35,605 nt of DNA from Planctomycetota bacterium (GCA_022564995.1 JADFKK010000042.1:1-35605), one strand, 5' to 3'. Counted from the stretch's first letter, positions 16,435-26,077 are shown. Notes: generated from the letters alone by a model not told the origin. Program-made: numbers and translations.

Positions 16435-18480
16435 TTACTCTGCCCCTGCCCCTAACAAGGACTCGATACTGGGGGGATCTTTGCGGTAAACGGTCACTTG
16501 CAAGGTCTGGTCTTCCGTCTTGCTGGGATCCTTCACACTGGTCGACCGCAACGTGATCGTAATCGGGATGTCTTTGTTCTGCGCAATCGCCTCCGCCGGC
16601 GGTTGGGCGTTGAGCCACGTCACGCGGCCGGTTTCCGCGCTGATGGTCGCTCCCTTGGGCGCCTCCACCAGCGACCAGGTTACCTTTTCGGCCGCTTTGC
16701 GATCCTCGACCTTCGCTTCGGTCGAGACCACGGGAATCGGCAGCCCCACGTAGGTCTCGCCTCGATAGACGAACGCCATCGGGTCGGGAAGCGTGGGTAG
16801 CGGCAAAAGAAACTCCTCGCCCGAGAGACTCTTCAAGAAGGCCACCAGATCCTTCTTCTCCGGTTCGGTCAGGTTGAGCTTCTTCATCCGCCGCGACTTG
16901 TTGTCGATGCCGAAGGTCTTCTTGGTCCAATTCAACTCGCCACCCTTGTTGTAGAACTCGACGACGTCCTCAAGCGTGTCGAAGACGCCGTTGTGCATGT
17001 AAGGTGGCGTGTATTCGAGATACCGCAGCGTCTGCGTGCGGAACTTTCCGATGTCCTCTTTCCGCTTGCTGGTGAAGTACAGACCAAGGTCATGTTTCCC
17101 GTTGCGGTACACTTCCTCGCTCACGCCCTTGCTGTAGTACTCGAAGCGATGCGTGATCTGCTGGATTGGATCTTCCAGGAAGCTTTCGTTCTGCGGAATG
17201 CCGAGGTTGTGGTACTTCTGGTCCGTGAGCATCGGGCCATTGTGACACTTGATGCAGCCCGCCTTGCCCTGGAACAATTCCAACCCGCGGACCTGCGCTA
17301 CGTCGAGCGCCGTCTTGTCGCCCGACATGTAACGGTCAAAGGGCGTATCGGGCTGGATCAAGACGCGTTCAAAAGCGCCGATGGCCCGCCAGGCGTCGTC
17401 CAAAATCGGGATCTCCGTACCGAAGACTTCCTTAAACATGCGGACGTAGTCGGGGCATTGGCGCAGCCGCTCCTCCATCATGTCGGTCTTGCCATTGCCG
17501 GACAGGCCCGTATTAGCGGTCTTCCCTTGTGGTTCCAGGGCCTTGGCGGAACCTGCCCAGAAGAGCTTCCACATGTAAGCCGAGTTCATCGCGGTATGCG
17601 AGTTGCGCCAGTGCGACGTGCCCGGATAGCCTCGGCTGATGTCCGAGTTCAGGCCCCAACCCTGGTCGGGGGCGTGGCAAGTCGAACAAGCCACACTGTT
17701 GTCGCCGGAGAGACGCACGTCGAAAAACAACAGATAGCCCAATTGCACCTTGGGATCGTCCCAGCGGGGAAAACCGATGTCGTTGTAAGGCGTCTTGGGA
17801 TCGTCTACCTCGTGCAGCGTCTGGCGGTTGTCGCCGGGAATGGGCGGCGGAGGCAACGGGGCCAGGGCGGGAAAACTCTCGCCGTCAACCGTGATGAACC
17901 CGCCATCACTGCGCCGCGCGTGGGCCACTGCGTCCAGGCATTCGCACCAATTGGACTGCGATGCGGCCAGGACCGGGTCGACGCCCAGCCCCAAGAGAAG
18001 CTGCAGGACCGGTATATCCGCGGCCGGGCCCGGCTCGGGAAGTCGCACCAGCTTGCGCATCGCCGTCTGGATGCGATTGATCTGCTCGGCGATCTTGGGG
18101 TGTTGCCCGTCCTCGGACGGTCTGAGCGTGCGCAGCGTAACCTCGAACTCACCTTTGAGCCGCTGCTGATCCGCTTGGAGCTCCCGGATGGCCTTCTGAA
18201 CCACGGGAATTAGCTCCAGGTCGACAATGAGCAACCGCTTCCTGGCATCCGCCAGCTTGGCTGGGTAGTCGAGCAACAGCTTGAGCTGCCCCGAGGCCTT
18301 CTCAAGGCCCTCGATCTGTCCTTGGATGGCCGGTTGCTGCGTGCTGCCTTGGGCCGCTTGATTGGGCGCCGCATTGGGCGCCGCATCGGCCGCCGTCGAA
18401 TCGCGGCGCGTCACAACCCAGTAGCCCACAACGGCTACGAGGACGACTACCAACGTGCAGTTTCGGAAATAGGCCGACAT
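16435..18480 (-). CDS. Di-heme cytochrome c peroxidase (MauG/IdrP-like) with C-terminal Ig-like domain
   Basis: The protein is 681 aa from the ATG at 18480 (AAGGAG upstream). A membrane anchor lies at residues about 8-24, then a charged coiled-coil region to about 150. The di-heme peroxidase core follows, with CSTCH (Cys265, Cys268, His269) and CIKCH (Cys409, Cys412, His413), plus the conserved LFFDVRLSGD and TPPYMHNGVFDTLEDVVEFY. Family enzymes reduce peroxide in the periplasm. In iodate reducers such proteins (IdrP1/IdrP2) accompany the reductase and are thought to remove peroxide made during turnover. Residues about 565-667 form an added beta-sandwich ending in TLQVTVYRKDPP. This makes the protein much longer than a standard 330-residue peroxidase. 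The stretch at 83-108 resembles one in the next gene's product. Confidence 0.88.
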   Translation of the reverse strand: MSAYFRNCTLVVVLVAVVGYWVVTRRDSTAADAAPNAAPNQAAQGSTQQPAIQGQIEGLEKASGQLKLLLDYPAKLADARKRLLIVDLELIPVVQKAIRELQADQQRLKGEFEVTLRTLRPSEDGQHPKIAEQINRIQTAMRKLVRLPEPGPAADIPVLQLLLGLGVDPVLAASQSNWCECLDAVAHARRSDGGFITVDGESFPALAPLPPPPIPGDNRQTLHEVDDPKTPYNDIGFPRWDDPKVQLGYLLFFDVRLSGDNSVACSTCHAPDQGWGLNSDISRGYPGTSHWRNSHTAMNSAYMWKLFWAGSAKALEPQGKTANTGLSGNGKTDMMEERLRQCPDYVRMFKEVFGTEIPILDDAWRAIGAFERVLIQPDTPFDRYMSGDKTALDVAQVRGLELFQGKAGCIKCHNGPMLTDQKYHNLGIPQNESFLEDPIQQITHRFEYYSKGVSEEVYRNGKHDLGLYFTSKRKEDIGKFRTQTLRYLEYTPPYMHNGVFDTLEDVVEFYNKGGELNWTKKTFGIDNKSRRMKKLNLTEPEKKDLVAFLKSLSGEEFLLPLPTLPDPMAFVYRGETYVGLPIPVVSTEAKVEDRKAAEKVTWSLVEAPKGATISAETGRVTWLNAQPPAEAIAQNKDIPITITLRSTSVKDPSKTEDQTLQVTVYRKDPPSIESLLGAGAE

Positions 18481-18574
18481 GGTTTTCTCCTTGGGGCCGC
18501 TTGGGCCACGAACTTTTGGAAAACGCAGCACGCAGCCGCCTGCGGCTTGCCGTTAAACGAGGGAGTAATGTGGG

Positions 18575-21500
18575 TCAGTTCTTTTTGTTGTACCAATCTT
18601 CCATCAACACATACGGCGGCAGATCTTTCATCGCCAACTTGATGATGATCGGGTCTCCGCTAAAAGTCTTAAGCAGCTCGACCAACGCCGTCTTCTCTGC
18701 CGCACTGAGCGACAACGGCTTCAGCAGCGGGTCTTTCCTCGATCCCGCTCCGCCGCCGCGATCGTAGAACTCGACCACGTCTTGGAGCGTCAACAACATG
18801 CCGTTGTGCATGTAAGGGGCCGTGCGGGAGACTTCTCTGAGCGTCGGCGTGATGAACTTGCCGAAGTCCTTGTACAGCTTGGTGACGGCGAAGTGTCCCG
18901 GGTCGTTGCGGAGGTTCGAGTAGTTCGGAGTTCCCACAAACTTCAACTGCGAGCGGAAGGTGATGATGCGGAACGGGTCGCTGAACACCTCGGGGTTTTC
19001 CGGCAAGCCGAGTCGGTGTGGCTTTTGGTCCGATAGATAAGGGCCGCCATGGCAGGCAATGCACCCCGCCTTGCCCTTAAACAACTCCAGCCCGTGCTTC
19101 GCCTGGTCCGAGATGGCGCGCGCGTCTCCCGTGATATAACGGTCGAAGGGGACGTTCCTGGAAACGAGCGTTTTCTCGAAGGCCGCGATGGCCTTGGTGA
19201 TCTTCGTTAAGCTCGGTTCGCCCATGCCCGACTTCTTGAACAGATCGACGTAGACGGGAATCTGCTTCATGCGTTCGAGCATAATGCGGCCGTCGGAACT
19301 CATGAAGTGCGAGTCGTTGATCGAGTCGCGGACCTGAGTCGCCATGTCGTCGCCGCCCAGCCGGCCGTCCCAGTAGAAGTAGTCGGCGTAGGCCGCGTTG
19401 ATGATGGTCGGTGTGTTGCGAAAGTAACGCGTGCCGGGATACCCCGTCGAAAGTTGCTCGCCGTCGGCCCAGCCCTTGGCCGGGTTGTGACACGTCGCGC
19501 ACATGATGTCGGCGTCGCCGGAAAGTCGGTTGTCGAAGAACAGCATCTTGCCAAGCGCAACGGCGTAGCGGTTGGGTGGCACAATCGGCGGCAGCGGGCC
19601 CAAACGAGTGCGGTCAAACGCTGGAACCTGCCCGGCGTTGCTTGCCGTGGCCTTGACCGAATAGGCGTTCAGGTTGCCGATCCGAGTGTCGGTCAGGCCC
19701 GAGTCAACAGGTTCGTCAACTTTCTCCCGCGGTGAATAGGATTCGAGCGGTTTGAGCGGACGCGTTTCCTGCGCCATCACGGCCAGGCACGACAAGCTGA
19801 TGGCGAACACCAGCACGGCCGCGATTCGGCTGCTGCGGGCCTTGCCTCGAATGAGCAGCAGCGCGCCGAAACCGCACAGTGCAAGCAGCATCGTCGCGCC
19901 CAGCCACCGCAGCGAGACGCCGCTCGATTCCTCAACCCGAGCGTCACTGATGTCAATCGTATCAATCGCAACCTCGCTCTCGGGAAGGTCGAGCACACCT
20001 GCGTCGGCAACCCTGCGGCCTTGTCCATCGAAACGGTAAGAATCGAGGGCTACGATGCGTCGGTCACCGACCTTCGGACCACGGACCATCGCGTTGCTGC
20101 CGAGCACCCGCAGCAGTCCCCATTGGCCAGCTTCGGCGTAGGCCAGGCGATGATTCATGTAGACGTAGTCTCCGGGGATTTTTTGGGGACCACCGGCCAC
20201 GATGTTCACCTCCAGCACGCCTGTCCCGCCGAGTTGCGCCGCCTCCAACATCTCGCTACCCTCCATGTCGGGCTCGAGCTTCCACTGGTGCCCCTCGAGG
20301 CTGAAGATCGTATTCTGCTCGCTGTGAGCCCCGAACACGTGAATCCTCACCGGGTCACCGGGAAGTGCCTCGATGATGGGCGTCGCCGGATCGTCCTTGC
20401 CGTTGATGATGTAAGCATCTTCCAGCTCCACACCATATTTCTCGCTTCTCCAAACCAGCGGCTCGATCCGATAGTTCACAGCCGCCAAACCCGCCGCATC
20501 ACGCAGATAGGGCATGAATGCGGTGCCGATCACATTGTCTTCGTCCTGGAAGAACAGGGCCGCGTCTCGATAATTCTTCCGGCCCTTGTTTGCCGCAATC
20601 GATCGATCCACCACGACATCCGCCCGCCAACTGTTCTTCAGCGAGATATCCTCGCCGGTGGCCGGGTCGAAGTATTTTGAACCGCGTGGACCTACGATGA
20701 TGGCGCCGTAAAGACCGTCGCGCTGATGCGTCGTCACGTCGCCCCAGTCGGTAACCAGGGCCGCCGCCTCGCCGTACTCCGGATGGGCATAGAAAGTGTA
20801 AACACGGGACTCACCCGGCGCCACCGTTTGGTCGCCCGGGTTGTTGCCGACGTTGATGCCTAGCGAATCCTTCGGATCGTAGGCCAGCATGTCGGCATGG
20901 AACGAGACCCGACCTTGCTTGAGCCGGTTGGTGAGCTTGATCTTGATGACGTCGCCCACGTTGATCCGCAGCACCAGCGGATGCACCTCGCCCGACTTGG
21001 CCGTCGCAATATCCTCGTCGAGGACGTAACACTTGCCGGTCGGATTCTCGGTGATGATGAACCGATTCGTGCCTTCGACGTCGATCTTGGAACCATTGAT
21101 AAGAGGATTGAGATCCGTGGGCAGATCGATGGCCGATACATTGAAAGTCTTGATCGGCGCCGCCTCGGGATAGAGCCGCTTGGCCGACTTCGGAACCTCC
21201 TCCCGGCCTGGAAGTGTCTGAAGGTTGGCCTGCTTCTCGTCCTCAACGCGGATGATGCCCCACAGGCCCTCGCCGAGGTGCGAAGGGCGACCGCTGTGAT
21301 AAAGATAGTCGCCGGCCATCTGCTGCGGGCCGCCGGCCGCCGGGATCACCAAGTCGTAACGCTCGGCGATGCCCAGATGGACTGAACTCTTGGGCCGGGC
21401 ATTCGCCGCGTAACGCTCCAACGGGAAGTAGTGACCGTTAACGTGAATCGTGTGCATCTCATTACCCGCATGGTCCAGCACCCTAAGTACGATCGGGTCG

Positions 21501-24500
21501 CCGAGATAGGCGCGCAGCAGCGGCGTATCGGGGTCGCCGTGTACAGCGCTGCTGAACAGCACGGACGGGTCGGGGTTGACCGCCAGCCGCCGGTTAAGCG
21601 GCTCGACCCTCAGGCCCCAGGAACTGCCCGAGGTGCGCTCGCCGCCGGCCAGATACCGAAACACCGTGTCCATCAGACTCCAGGAGTCTTTGCTCCCGAG
21701 CTTGTTGGTGTAATTCGCCACGGTCTGGCCCTCAGCCGGCTTTTCGAACACCGTCTGGCTGACGATGCGGTTCTCGGTTCTCGGGTTCGAGTCCTGCAAT
21801 TGCATCACGTATTCGCGGAAACTTCCCCGCACGGTCGCCGAGACAGGTTCGTTTGTGTGAATATCGACGATGCTGCCGCTACGGACCAGATCGCCCGTAA
21901 ACGGATCGTGGTAGGTCGAGCCCTTGGGCTCGATCACGGTGCAGCCGAACAGCCCATGGCCCCACGAAGTCAGGCCGTAGGCGTGGTCGTGCCAGTAGGT
22001 GATGCCGAAATCGGAGTCGGCATACCAGCGGTAGCGGACGAATTCGACACTGGCAATCTCCTTCGCCTTATGCGCGTACTGCAGCGGCTCGTCAAGCAGC
22101 AGGTCTTGTCCCTCGATCGCCACGATCCGGCGAATCTCGGTTTTTCCGACCTGGTCCATGCCGATGCCGATCAGAATACCGACTTGGAATGGGTCGGTGC
22201 TGCGCAGGCTGACCCGGGTTGCCCCGGCGGCGGCGTCCGCGGCGAGCGGTTCGTTCTGCGGCTTGTTGAAGCCTTTGTCGTCGTCCACCAGCATCGTGAA
22301 GGGGCGGACCGACTGCTCGTACGACATCCCTGTGATCACGCCGTCAGACGCCTGCGTGTCGAACTGCACGAAGTGGATGTGCATGTTGACCTTGCTCGAG
22401 AAGAGATTATCCCTGAAATCGGGAATCTCGCTGGACAGGATGACGTCCGCCGTATCGTGAACATTCATCCGCAGCACGAGCGGAATTTTCAGGTCGTCGT
22501 TGGCGCGGATTTTCTCCTCTTCTTCATGCAGCACGTAGATCTGTCCATGCTCGTCCACGATCGGTGCCAGATGCCCCTTGCCGTCGCCCTTGGCTTTCGA
22601 GAGCGTGATCGGCAGTTTGATCGCGTGAATGTTGAAATTCTTAATCTGGCTGGCGCCAGTTTCCTTGGGACTGAGGCTCCAGGGTCCGTTCTCCCCGGGC
22701 TGCGCGACCTTCGTGCTCCGGCTGCCGTCCGCGTTTCTGCGAATCGGCTCCAGGAACGGGGCCGGGTTGTGATCGGGGCTGAACGGCGGACGCTTGGCAA
22801 AGTGCGGCTTCATGTGCGGCCAAGCCCGTTTGCCCGTGTCGTAATCGAACAGCAGCACGGGCCGCTCTCCCGGCTTTCTCGACGTGGGTGAGATGCCGGG
22901 CCGGTATTTGGGCCACTTGATGTTTGTCTCGGGCTCGCCGAAATATTGAGTCTTCCCTTCGACTTTTTGCTTTTCCCAATTCCACACCGTGGCGTCGTAG
23001 GCCACAATCTGTCCTTTTTCGTCATCCTTTTTGCCGGGCTTGCCTTTCGGCGGAAGTTGCGCTTCGACCCACTCGTCGATCGAGTAGACGCCCGCTCGGG
23101 GATCGCCCCCTTCGGCCGTGATCTGGAATTCCTTGCCGTACCACTTCATCGTTCGTCCCACGAGCTGCGTCGAATCGACTGCGGCCTTCATTCTTCCTTT
23201 TCGGTCGGGCAACTCCATTAGCGGCGACATAACGTCGGTGCTGGCCGCGCCGTCCTGAAGCGTGTTGTAGGTCCGCCAAAAAGCCCACATGCCGGCCACG
23301 TAATGGTGAGGAATGTGGCAGTGATAGAGAAAGTCGCCGGCCGTCAATTGGCAGCCACCCGAACCGCACTCGATCGTCAGATCGTGTGTTTCCGCCGGGC
23401 CGATTGTTTGCACGTCGACGCGGTCCGATGCACAACGCACCGGCGGGAACTTGATCGGGCCGTTGCTGGCCAAGGCGAAGTTATTCGTGCCACCGAACAG
23501 ATTGAGATCTTGGGTCAGTTTGGGTTGTCGACGCCAGCGGATTGCCCCTCCGTGCAAATGGTGCGAGTGGAAAACTTCCGATCCGCCATGAACCAGTCGC
23601 CACTTCGCCGGGTCGCCAAGGTAGGAACGTGGAATGGGCGTCGCCGGGTCGCCGAACGTGTACGAGCTGTACCCCATCGATTCGTCCTCGACGCCAAACA
23701 GCTTGTGCTGCAAAAGAAGATTATTGGCGAACGATTCGCTGCGGTAGTTGATCGCCCGCGAACTGGGGCGGTAATCGTCGGCCATCTGGTCGCGTTGCGG
23801 AATCATCTCTTCTATCTTGTTCAGCGGACGGAACGCCTCGTGTCCCACCTCGTGATACACGACGACGAACTCGCGGAAGTCCGGGCCGCTGGGATCCTCG
23901 ATCATGGCCAGCCAGCCACTCTTAAGCTCTTTGCCGGTGTGTGGGTCGAGGAATCGAGAGCCCTTCGGCTCGACCACAAGCGAGCCGAACATGCCGGTGC
24001 CGGCCTGATCGCGCATGTGGCTGTGGAAGTGATGCACGCCCTCTTGCTGTTCCGGCCCGACGTACCACTCGAAGGTCGTGGTCTTGCCCGGCGCGACGTA
24101 GGAATCCTTGTTGGTCGAGGTGGCCGGCTCGCCGCTGGCTTGCACGATCAGGTTCGAGCCATGCAGATGGAAACTCACCCTTTCCTCGTCAAAGTCGCCG
24201 CCGCCCGTTTCGTTCTTGAGGTGGATCACCAGACGCTCGCCCTGGTTTACGCGAATGGCCAGCGGCTGGATCGCGACGTCTCCCGACAGACCGTTGGTCA
24301 CCGCGCCGGGATCGTGCGCGTCGTCCGGGTTGGTCCGCGCGTCTTCGTTGCGTTTCTCTTCAGCACGCACCTTCGCCACGTTCTCGGTCAGCACGAACAT
24401 GTAGCCGGGAAAGAAATCGTGATACTGGTTGAGCGTGATATAGGCGTTGATGGCGCTGACGTGGTATTCCCGCACGGGAGCGTTGGCCGGGCCGTGGCTG

Positions 24501-26077
24501 CCCGCCGAGACGGTCTCGCCCTGGGCGGCAATCATCAGCGGAATGTCCACATCGGGCTGGCCGCCGAAGTGCCTCCGGCCCGACTGCTGGTAGGTGCCCT
24601 GCGAGAGCTTCTGGCCCAGCTTTTTCTCAAGATAACTCCCCGCGTATGAGCCGGCCTTACCGCGGCCCACTTGACCCAGGTTCACCGCTCCGGGAAGGTG
24701 ATCCCGACCGGCGATGGCAAGCTGATCTCGTTGCTGCTTGTCCGCGCGCAGGGGGTGCGCAATGTCGATCTCGATCGCATAGGGCTCGTCCTGAAAGTCA
24801 TAGGCGACTTGCACGGTAACGCCGGATCCGTCGACAGGGCTTCCTTTACCCTCCCAATACGAGTCGGTCGCGTTGGGGCTCAGTTTGAGAACCTCTTCGT
24901 TCGGTTGGTCGGGGTTGAAAATTACTTCCAGCTTTGACACCACCGACGGCGAAATAGGCCGGCGGTAGGCGTCGGTGAAATGTACCGTCACGCGGCCCGA
25001 CCGTTCGACCACCGCTTCATGGTGAATGTTGCCGTGCATCGTGAGCACGCCGCGGTGATGCGGGGAGTGGTCGGTGTGCGGCTGCGACGTAGGTCCCCCG
25101 GTGAAATGATGGTGTTTGTGCGACGGAAACATCGCTTCAAGCAGGTCTTGAGCCCGCGTGTCGCCGCCGGCGGCCGCGACTTGGATTGCCTCGAGCAACT
25201 CTCGTCGCTCGGTCTGCAAATCGACGATGGCCTGCTCGACCAGCGAAACCATGTCCGCGTCGACCGCCCGCAGCCGAGCCCCGGCGCCGGCGAGCTTTTC
25301 GCTGACTGCATTGAAATCCGCCAACAGCTTCTCGGCCCGCCGCGTGTCGACCTGTTGCGCAGCGCCCAGTTGCGTATTGACCGGCACGGGCTTGGGCTCT
25401 TCGTCGAGCCGCAGCAGGCTGCCGCAGCGAAGCATCTCGGCCCCGAAGTAGGGATTGGCAATCTTCCGGTCTGCCTGCAGCCAGGCGGCGCCTTGGTCGT
25501 CGAACGCCATCGGACAATGCACCTTATACAGCGGCGCGTCCAGCGCATGACCAAACGTCTTGGCCAGCGACAGCATGGCGCCCGAGACATCCTGGTAGTG
25601 AAGCCGGAAGCCCGCGCGGTCCTCTGCCGCGAGGGCCTTCGCCGCGGCGGGAAGCAGCACGGCCGAAACGCTCTGCCAACGCTTGGGTTGTTCACCGCTT
25701 AGCGCGTCGGCACCCACGCCGCCCACGGCCTCAACCAGCCGGCGAAACGCCTTTTGAGCACCGCCGAGGTCGTCGCGCGATAGCGCACGGCTGGCGTCGA
25801 GGTAGGCCTCGTACAGCGGAGTGAGTTGCTTGTTCGCGGCAGTCGGCTTCGCCACGATCTGGCGCGTGCCCTTGCGTTCGGCCCGCGCTGGCGCCGCCAC
25901 CGAGACGCTAACCTCTTCCAGTTGCGCCACGCCGCCCCCTGAATCCTTCGCTTCGGGTCCGACGATGAGACGCGACGCAACGCTTACGGAGAAGCCCAAT
26001 CCGATGAGCGCGACCATAACCAGCGTTATTTGCGTGAGGCTCGTCCCGTCCCTCATCCAGGTCATTGCTTTTCGCAT
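18575..26077 (-). CDS. Giant six-cupredoxin multicopper oxidase fused to di-heme cytochrome c peroxidase
   Basis: The protein is 2500 aa in one open frame; the ATG at 26077 follows AAGGAGAGG, while an upstream in-frame ATG lacks one. Order: N-terminal membrane anchor (about 13-36); a DUF3347-type copper-binding domain (about 85-222, HCPMAFDDQGAAWLQ..NPYFG..ML.CG); coiled coil (240-310); three pairs of cupredoxins (about 530-1990); a membrane helix (2057-2076); a basic loop; a signal-peptide-like segment (2084-2102, AVMAQ); and a di-heme peroxidase with CATCH (2193-2197) and CIACH (2339-2343). The first cupredoxin pair has all copper motifs: HLH 637-639, HSH 685-687, HSHHLH 837-842 and HCH 919-921 with His925 and Met930. 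The second pair keeps HIH and HDH but has HSG in place of HCH; the third has lost them. Likely a periplasmic, membrane-tethered oxidase/peroxidase; the substrate (iodide, Mn, another donor) is unknown. Confidence 0.88.
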   Translation of the reverse strand: MRKAMTWMRDGTSLTQITLVMVALIGLGFSVSVASRLIVGPEAKDSGGGVAQLEEVSVSVAAPARAERKGTRQIVAKPTAANKQLTPLYEAYLDASRALSRDDLGGAQKAFRRLVEAVGGVGADALSGEQPKRWQSVSAVLLPAAAKALAAEDRAGFRLHYQDVSGAMLSLAKTFGHALDAPLYKVHCPMAFDDQGAAWLQADRKIANPYFGAEMLRCGSLLRLDEEPKPVPVNTQLGAAQQVDTRRAEKLLADFNAVSEKLAGAGARLRAVDADMVSLVEQAIVDLQTERRELLEAIQVAAAGGDTRAQDLLEAMFPSHKHHHFTGGPTSQPHTDHSPHHRGVLTMHGNIHHEAVVERSGRVTVHFTDAYRRPISPSVVSKLEVIFNPDQPNEEVLKLSPNATDSYWEGKGSPVDGSGVTVQVAYDFQDEPYAIEIDIAHPLRADKQQRDQLAIAGRDHLPGAVNLGQVGRGKAGSYAGSYLEKKLGQKLSQGTYQQSGRRHFGGQPDVDIPLMIAAQGETVSAGSHGPANAPVREYHVSAINAYITLNQYHDFFPGYMFVLTENVAKVRAEEKRNEDARTNPDDAHDPGAVTNGLSGDVAIQPLAIRVNQGERLVIHLKNETGGGDFDEERVSFHLHGSNLIVQASGEPATSTNKDSYVAPGKTTTFEWYVGPEQQEGVHHFHSHMRDQAGTGMFGSLVVEPKGSRFLDPHTGKELKSGWLAMIEDPSGPDFREFVVVYHEVGHEAFRPLNKIEEMIPQRDQMADDYRPSSRAINYRSESFANNLLLQHKLFGVEDESMGYSSYTFGDPATPIPRSYLGDPAKWRLVHGGSEVFHSHHLHGGAIRWRRQPKLTQDLNLFGGTNNFALASNGPIKFPPVRCASDRVDVQTIGPAETHDLTIECGSGGCQLTAGDFLYHCHIPHHYVAGMWAFWRTYNTLQDGAASTDVMSPLMELPDRKGRMKAAVDSTQLVGRTMKWYGKEFQITAEGGDPRAGVYSIDEWVEAQLPPKGKPGKKDDEKGQIVAYDATVWNWEKQKVEGKTQYFGEPETNIKWPKYRPGISPTSRKPGERPVLLFDYDTGKRAWPHMKPHFAKRPPFSPDHNPAPFLEPIRRNADGSRSTKVAQPGENGPWSLSPKETGASQIKNFNIHAIKLPITLSKAKGDGKGHLAPIVDEHGQIYVLHEEEEKIRANDDLKIPLVLRMNVHDTADVILSSEIPDFRDNLFSSKVNMHIHFVQFDTQASDGVITGMSYEQSVRPFTMLVDDDKGFNKPQNEPLAADAAAGATRVSLRSTDPFQVGILIGIGMDQVGKTEIRRIVAIEGQDLLLDEPLQYAHKAKEIASVEFVRYRWYADSDFGITYWHDHAYGLTSWGHGLFGCTVIEPKGSTYHDPFTGDLVRSGSIVDIHTNEPVSATVRGSFREYVMQLQDSNPRTENRIVSQTVFEKPAEGQTVANYTNKLGSKDSWSLMDTVFRYLAGGERTSGSSWGLRVEPLNRRLAVNPDPSVLFSSAVHGDPDTPLLRAYLGDPIVLRVLDHAGNEMHTIHVNGHYFPLERYAANARPKSSVHLGIAERYDLVIPAAGGPQQMAGDYLYHSGRPSHLGEGLWGIIRVEDEKQANLQTLPGREEVPKSAKRLYPEAAPIKTFNVSAIDLPTDLNPLINGSKIDVEGTNRFIITENPTGKCYVLDEDIATAKSGEVHPLVLRINVGDVIKIKLTNRLKQGRVSFHADMLAYDPKDSLGINVGNNPGDQTVAPGESRVYTFYAHPEYGEAAALVTDWGDVTTHQRDGLYGAIIVGPRGSKYFDPATGEDISLKNSWRADVVVDRSIAANKGRKNYRDAALFFQDEDNVIGTAFMPYLRDAAGLAAVNYRIEPLVWRSEKYGVELEDAYIINGKDDPATPIIEALPGDPVRIHVFGAHSEQNTIFSLEGHQWKLEPDMEGSEMLEAAQLGGTGVLEVNIVAGGPQKIPGDYVYMNHRLAYAEAGQWGLLRVLGSNAMVRGPKVGDRRIVALDSYRFDGQGRRVADAGVLDLPESEVAIDTIDISDARVEESSGVSLRWLGATMLLALCGFGALLLIRGKARSSRIAAVLVFAISLSCLAVMAQETRPLKPLESYSPREKVDEPVDSGLTDTRIGNLNAYSVKATASNAGQVPAFDRTRLGPLPPIVPPNRYAVALGKMLFFDNRLSGDADIMCATCHNPAKGWADGEQLSTGYPGTRYFRNTPTIINAAYADYFYWDGRLGGDDMATQVRDSINDSHFMSSDGRIMLERMKQIPVYVDLFKKSGMGEPSLTKITKAIAAFEKTLVSRNVPFDRYITGDARAISDQAKHGLELFKGKAGCIACHGGPYLSDQKPHRLGLPENPEVFSDPFRIITFRSQLKFVGTPNYSNLRNDPGHFAVTKLYKDFGKFITPTLREVSRTAPYMHNGMLLTLQDVVEFYDRGGGAGSRKDPLLKPLSLSAAEKTALVELLKTFSGDPIIIKLAMKDLPPYVLMEDWYNKKN

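Noticed and set aside
23303..24649. 448-codon plus-strand frame opposite the giant oxidase
   Set aside because: Antisense shadow; no domain, no ribosome-binding site.
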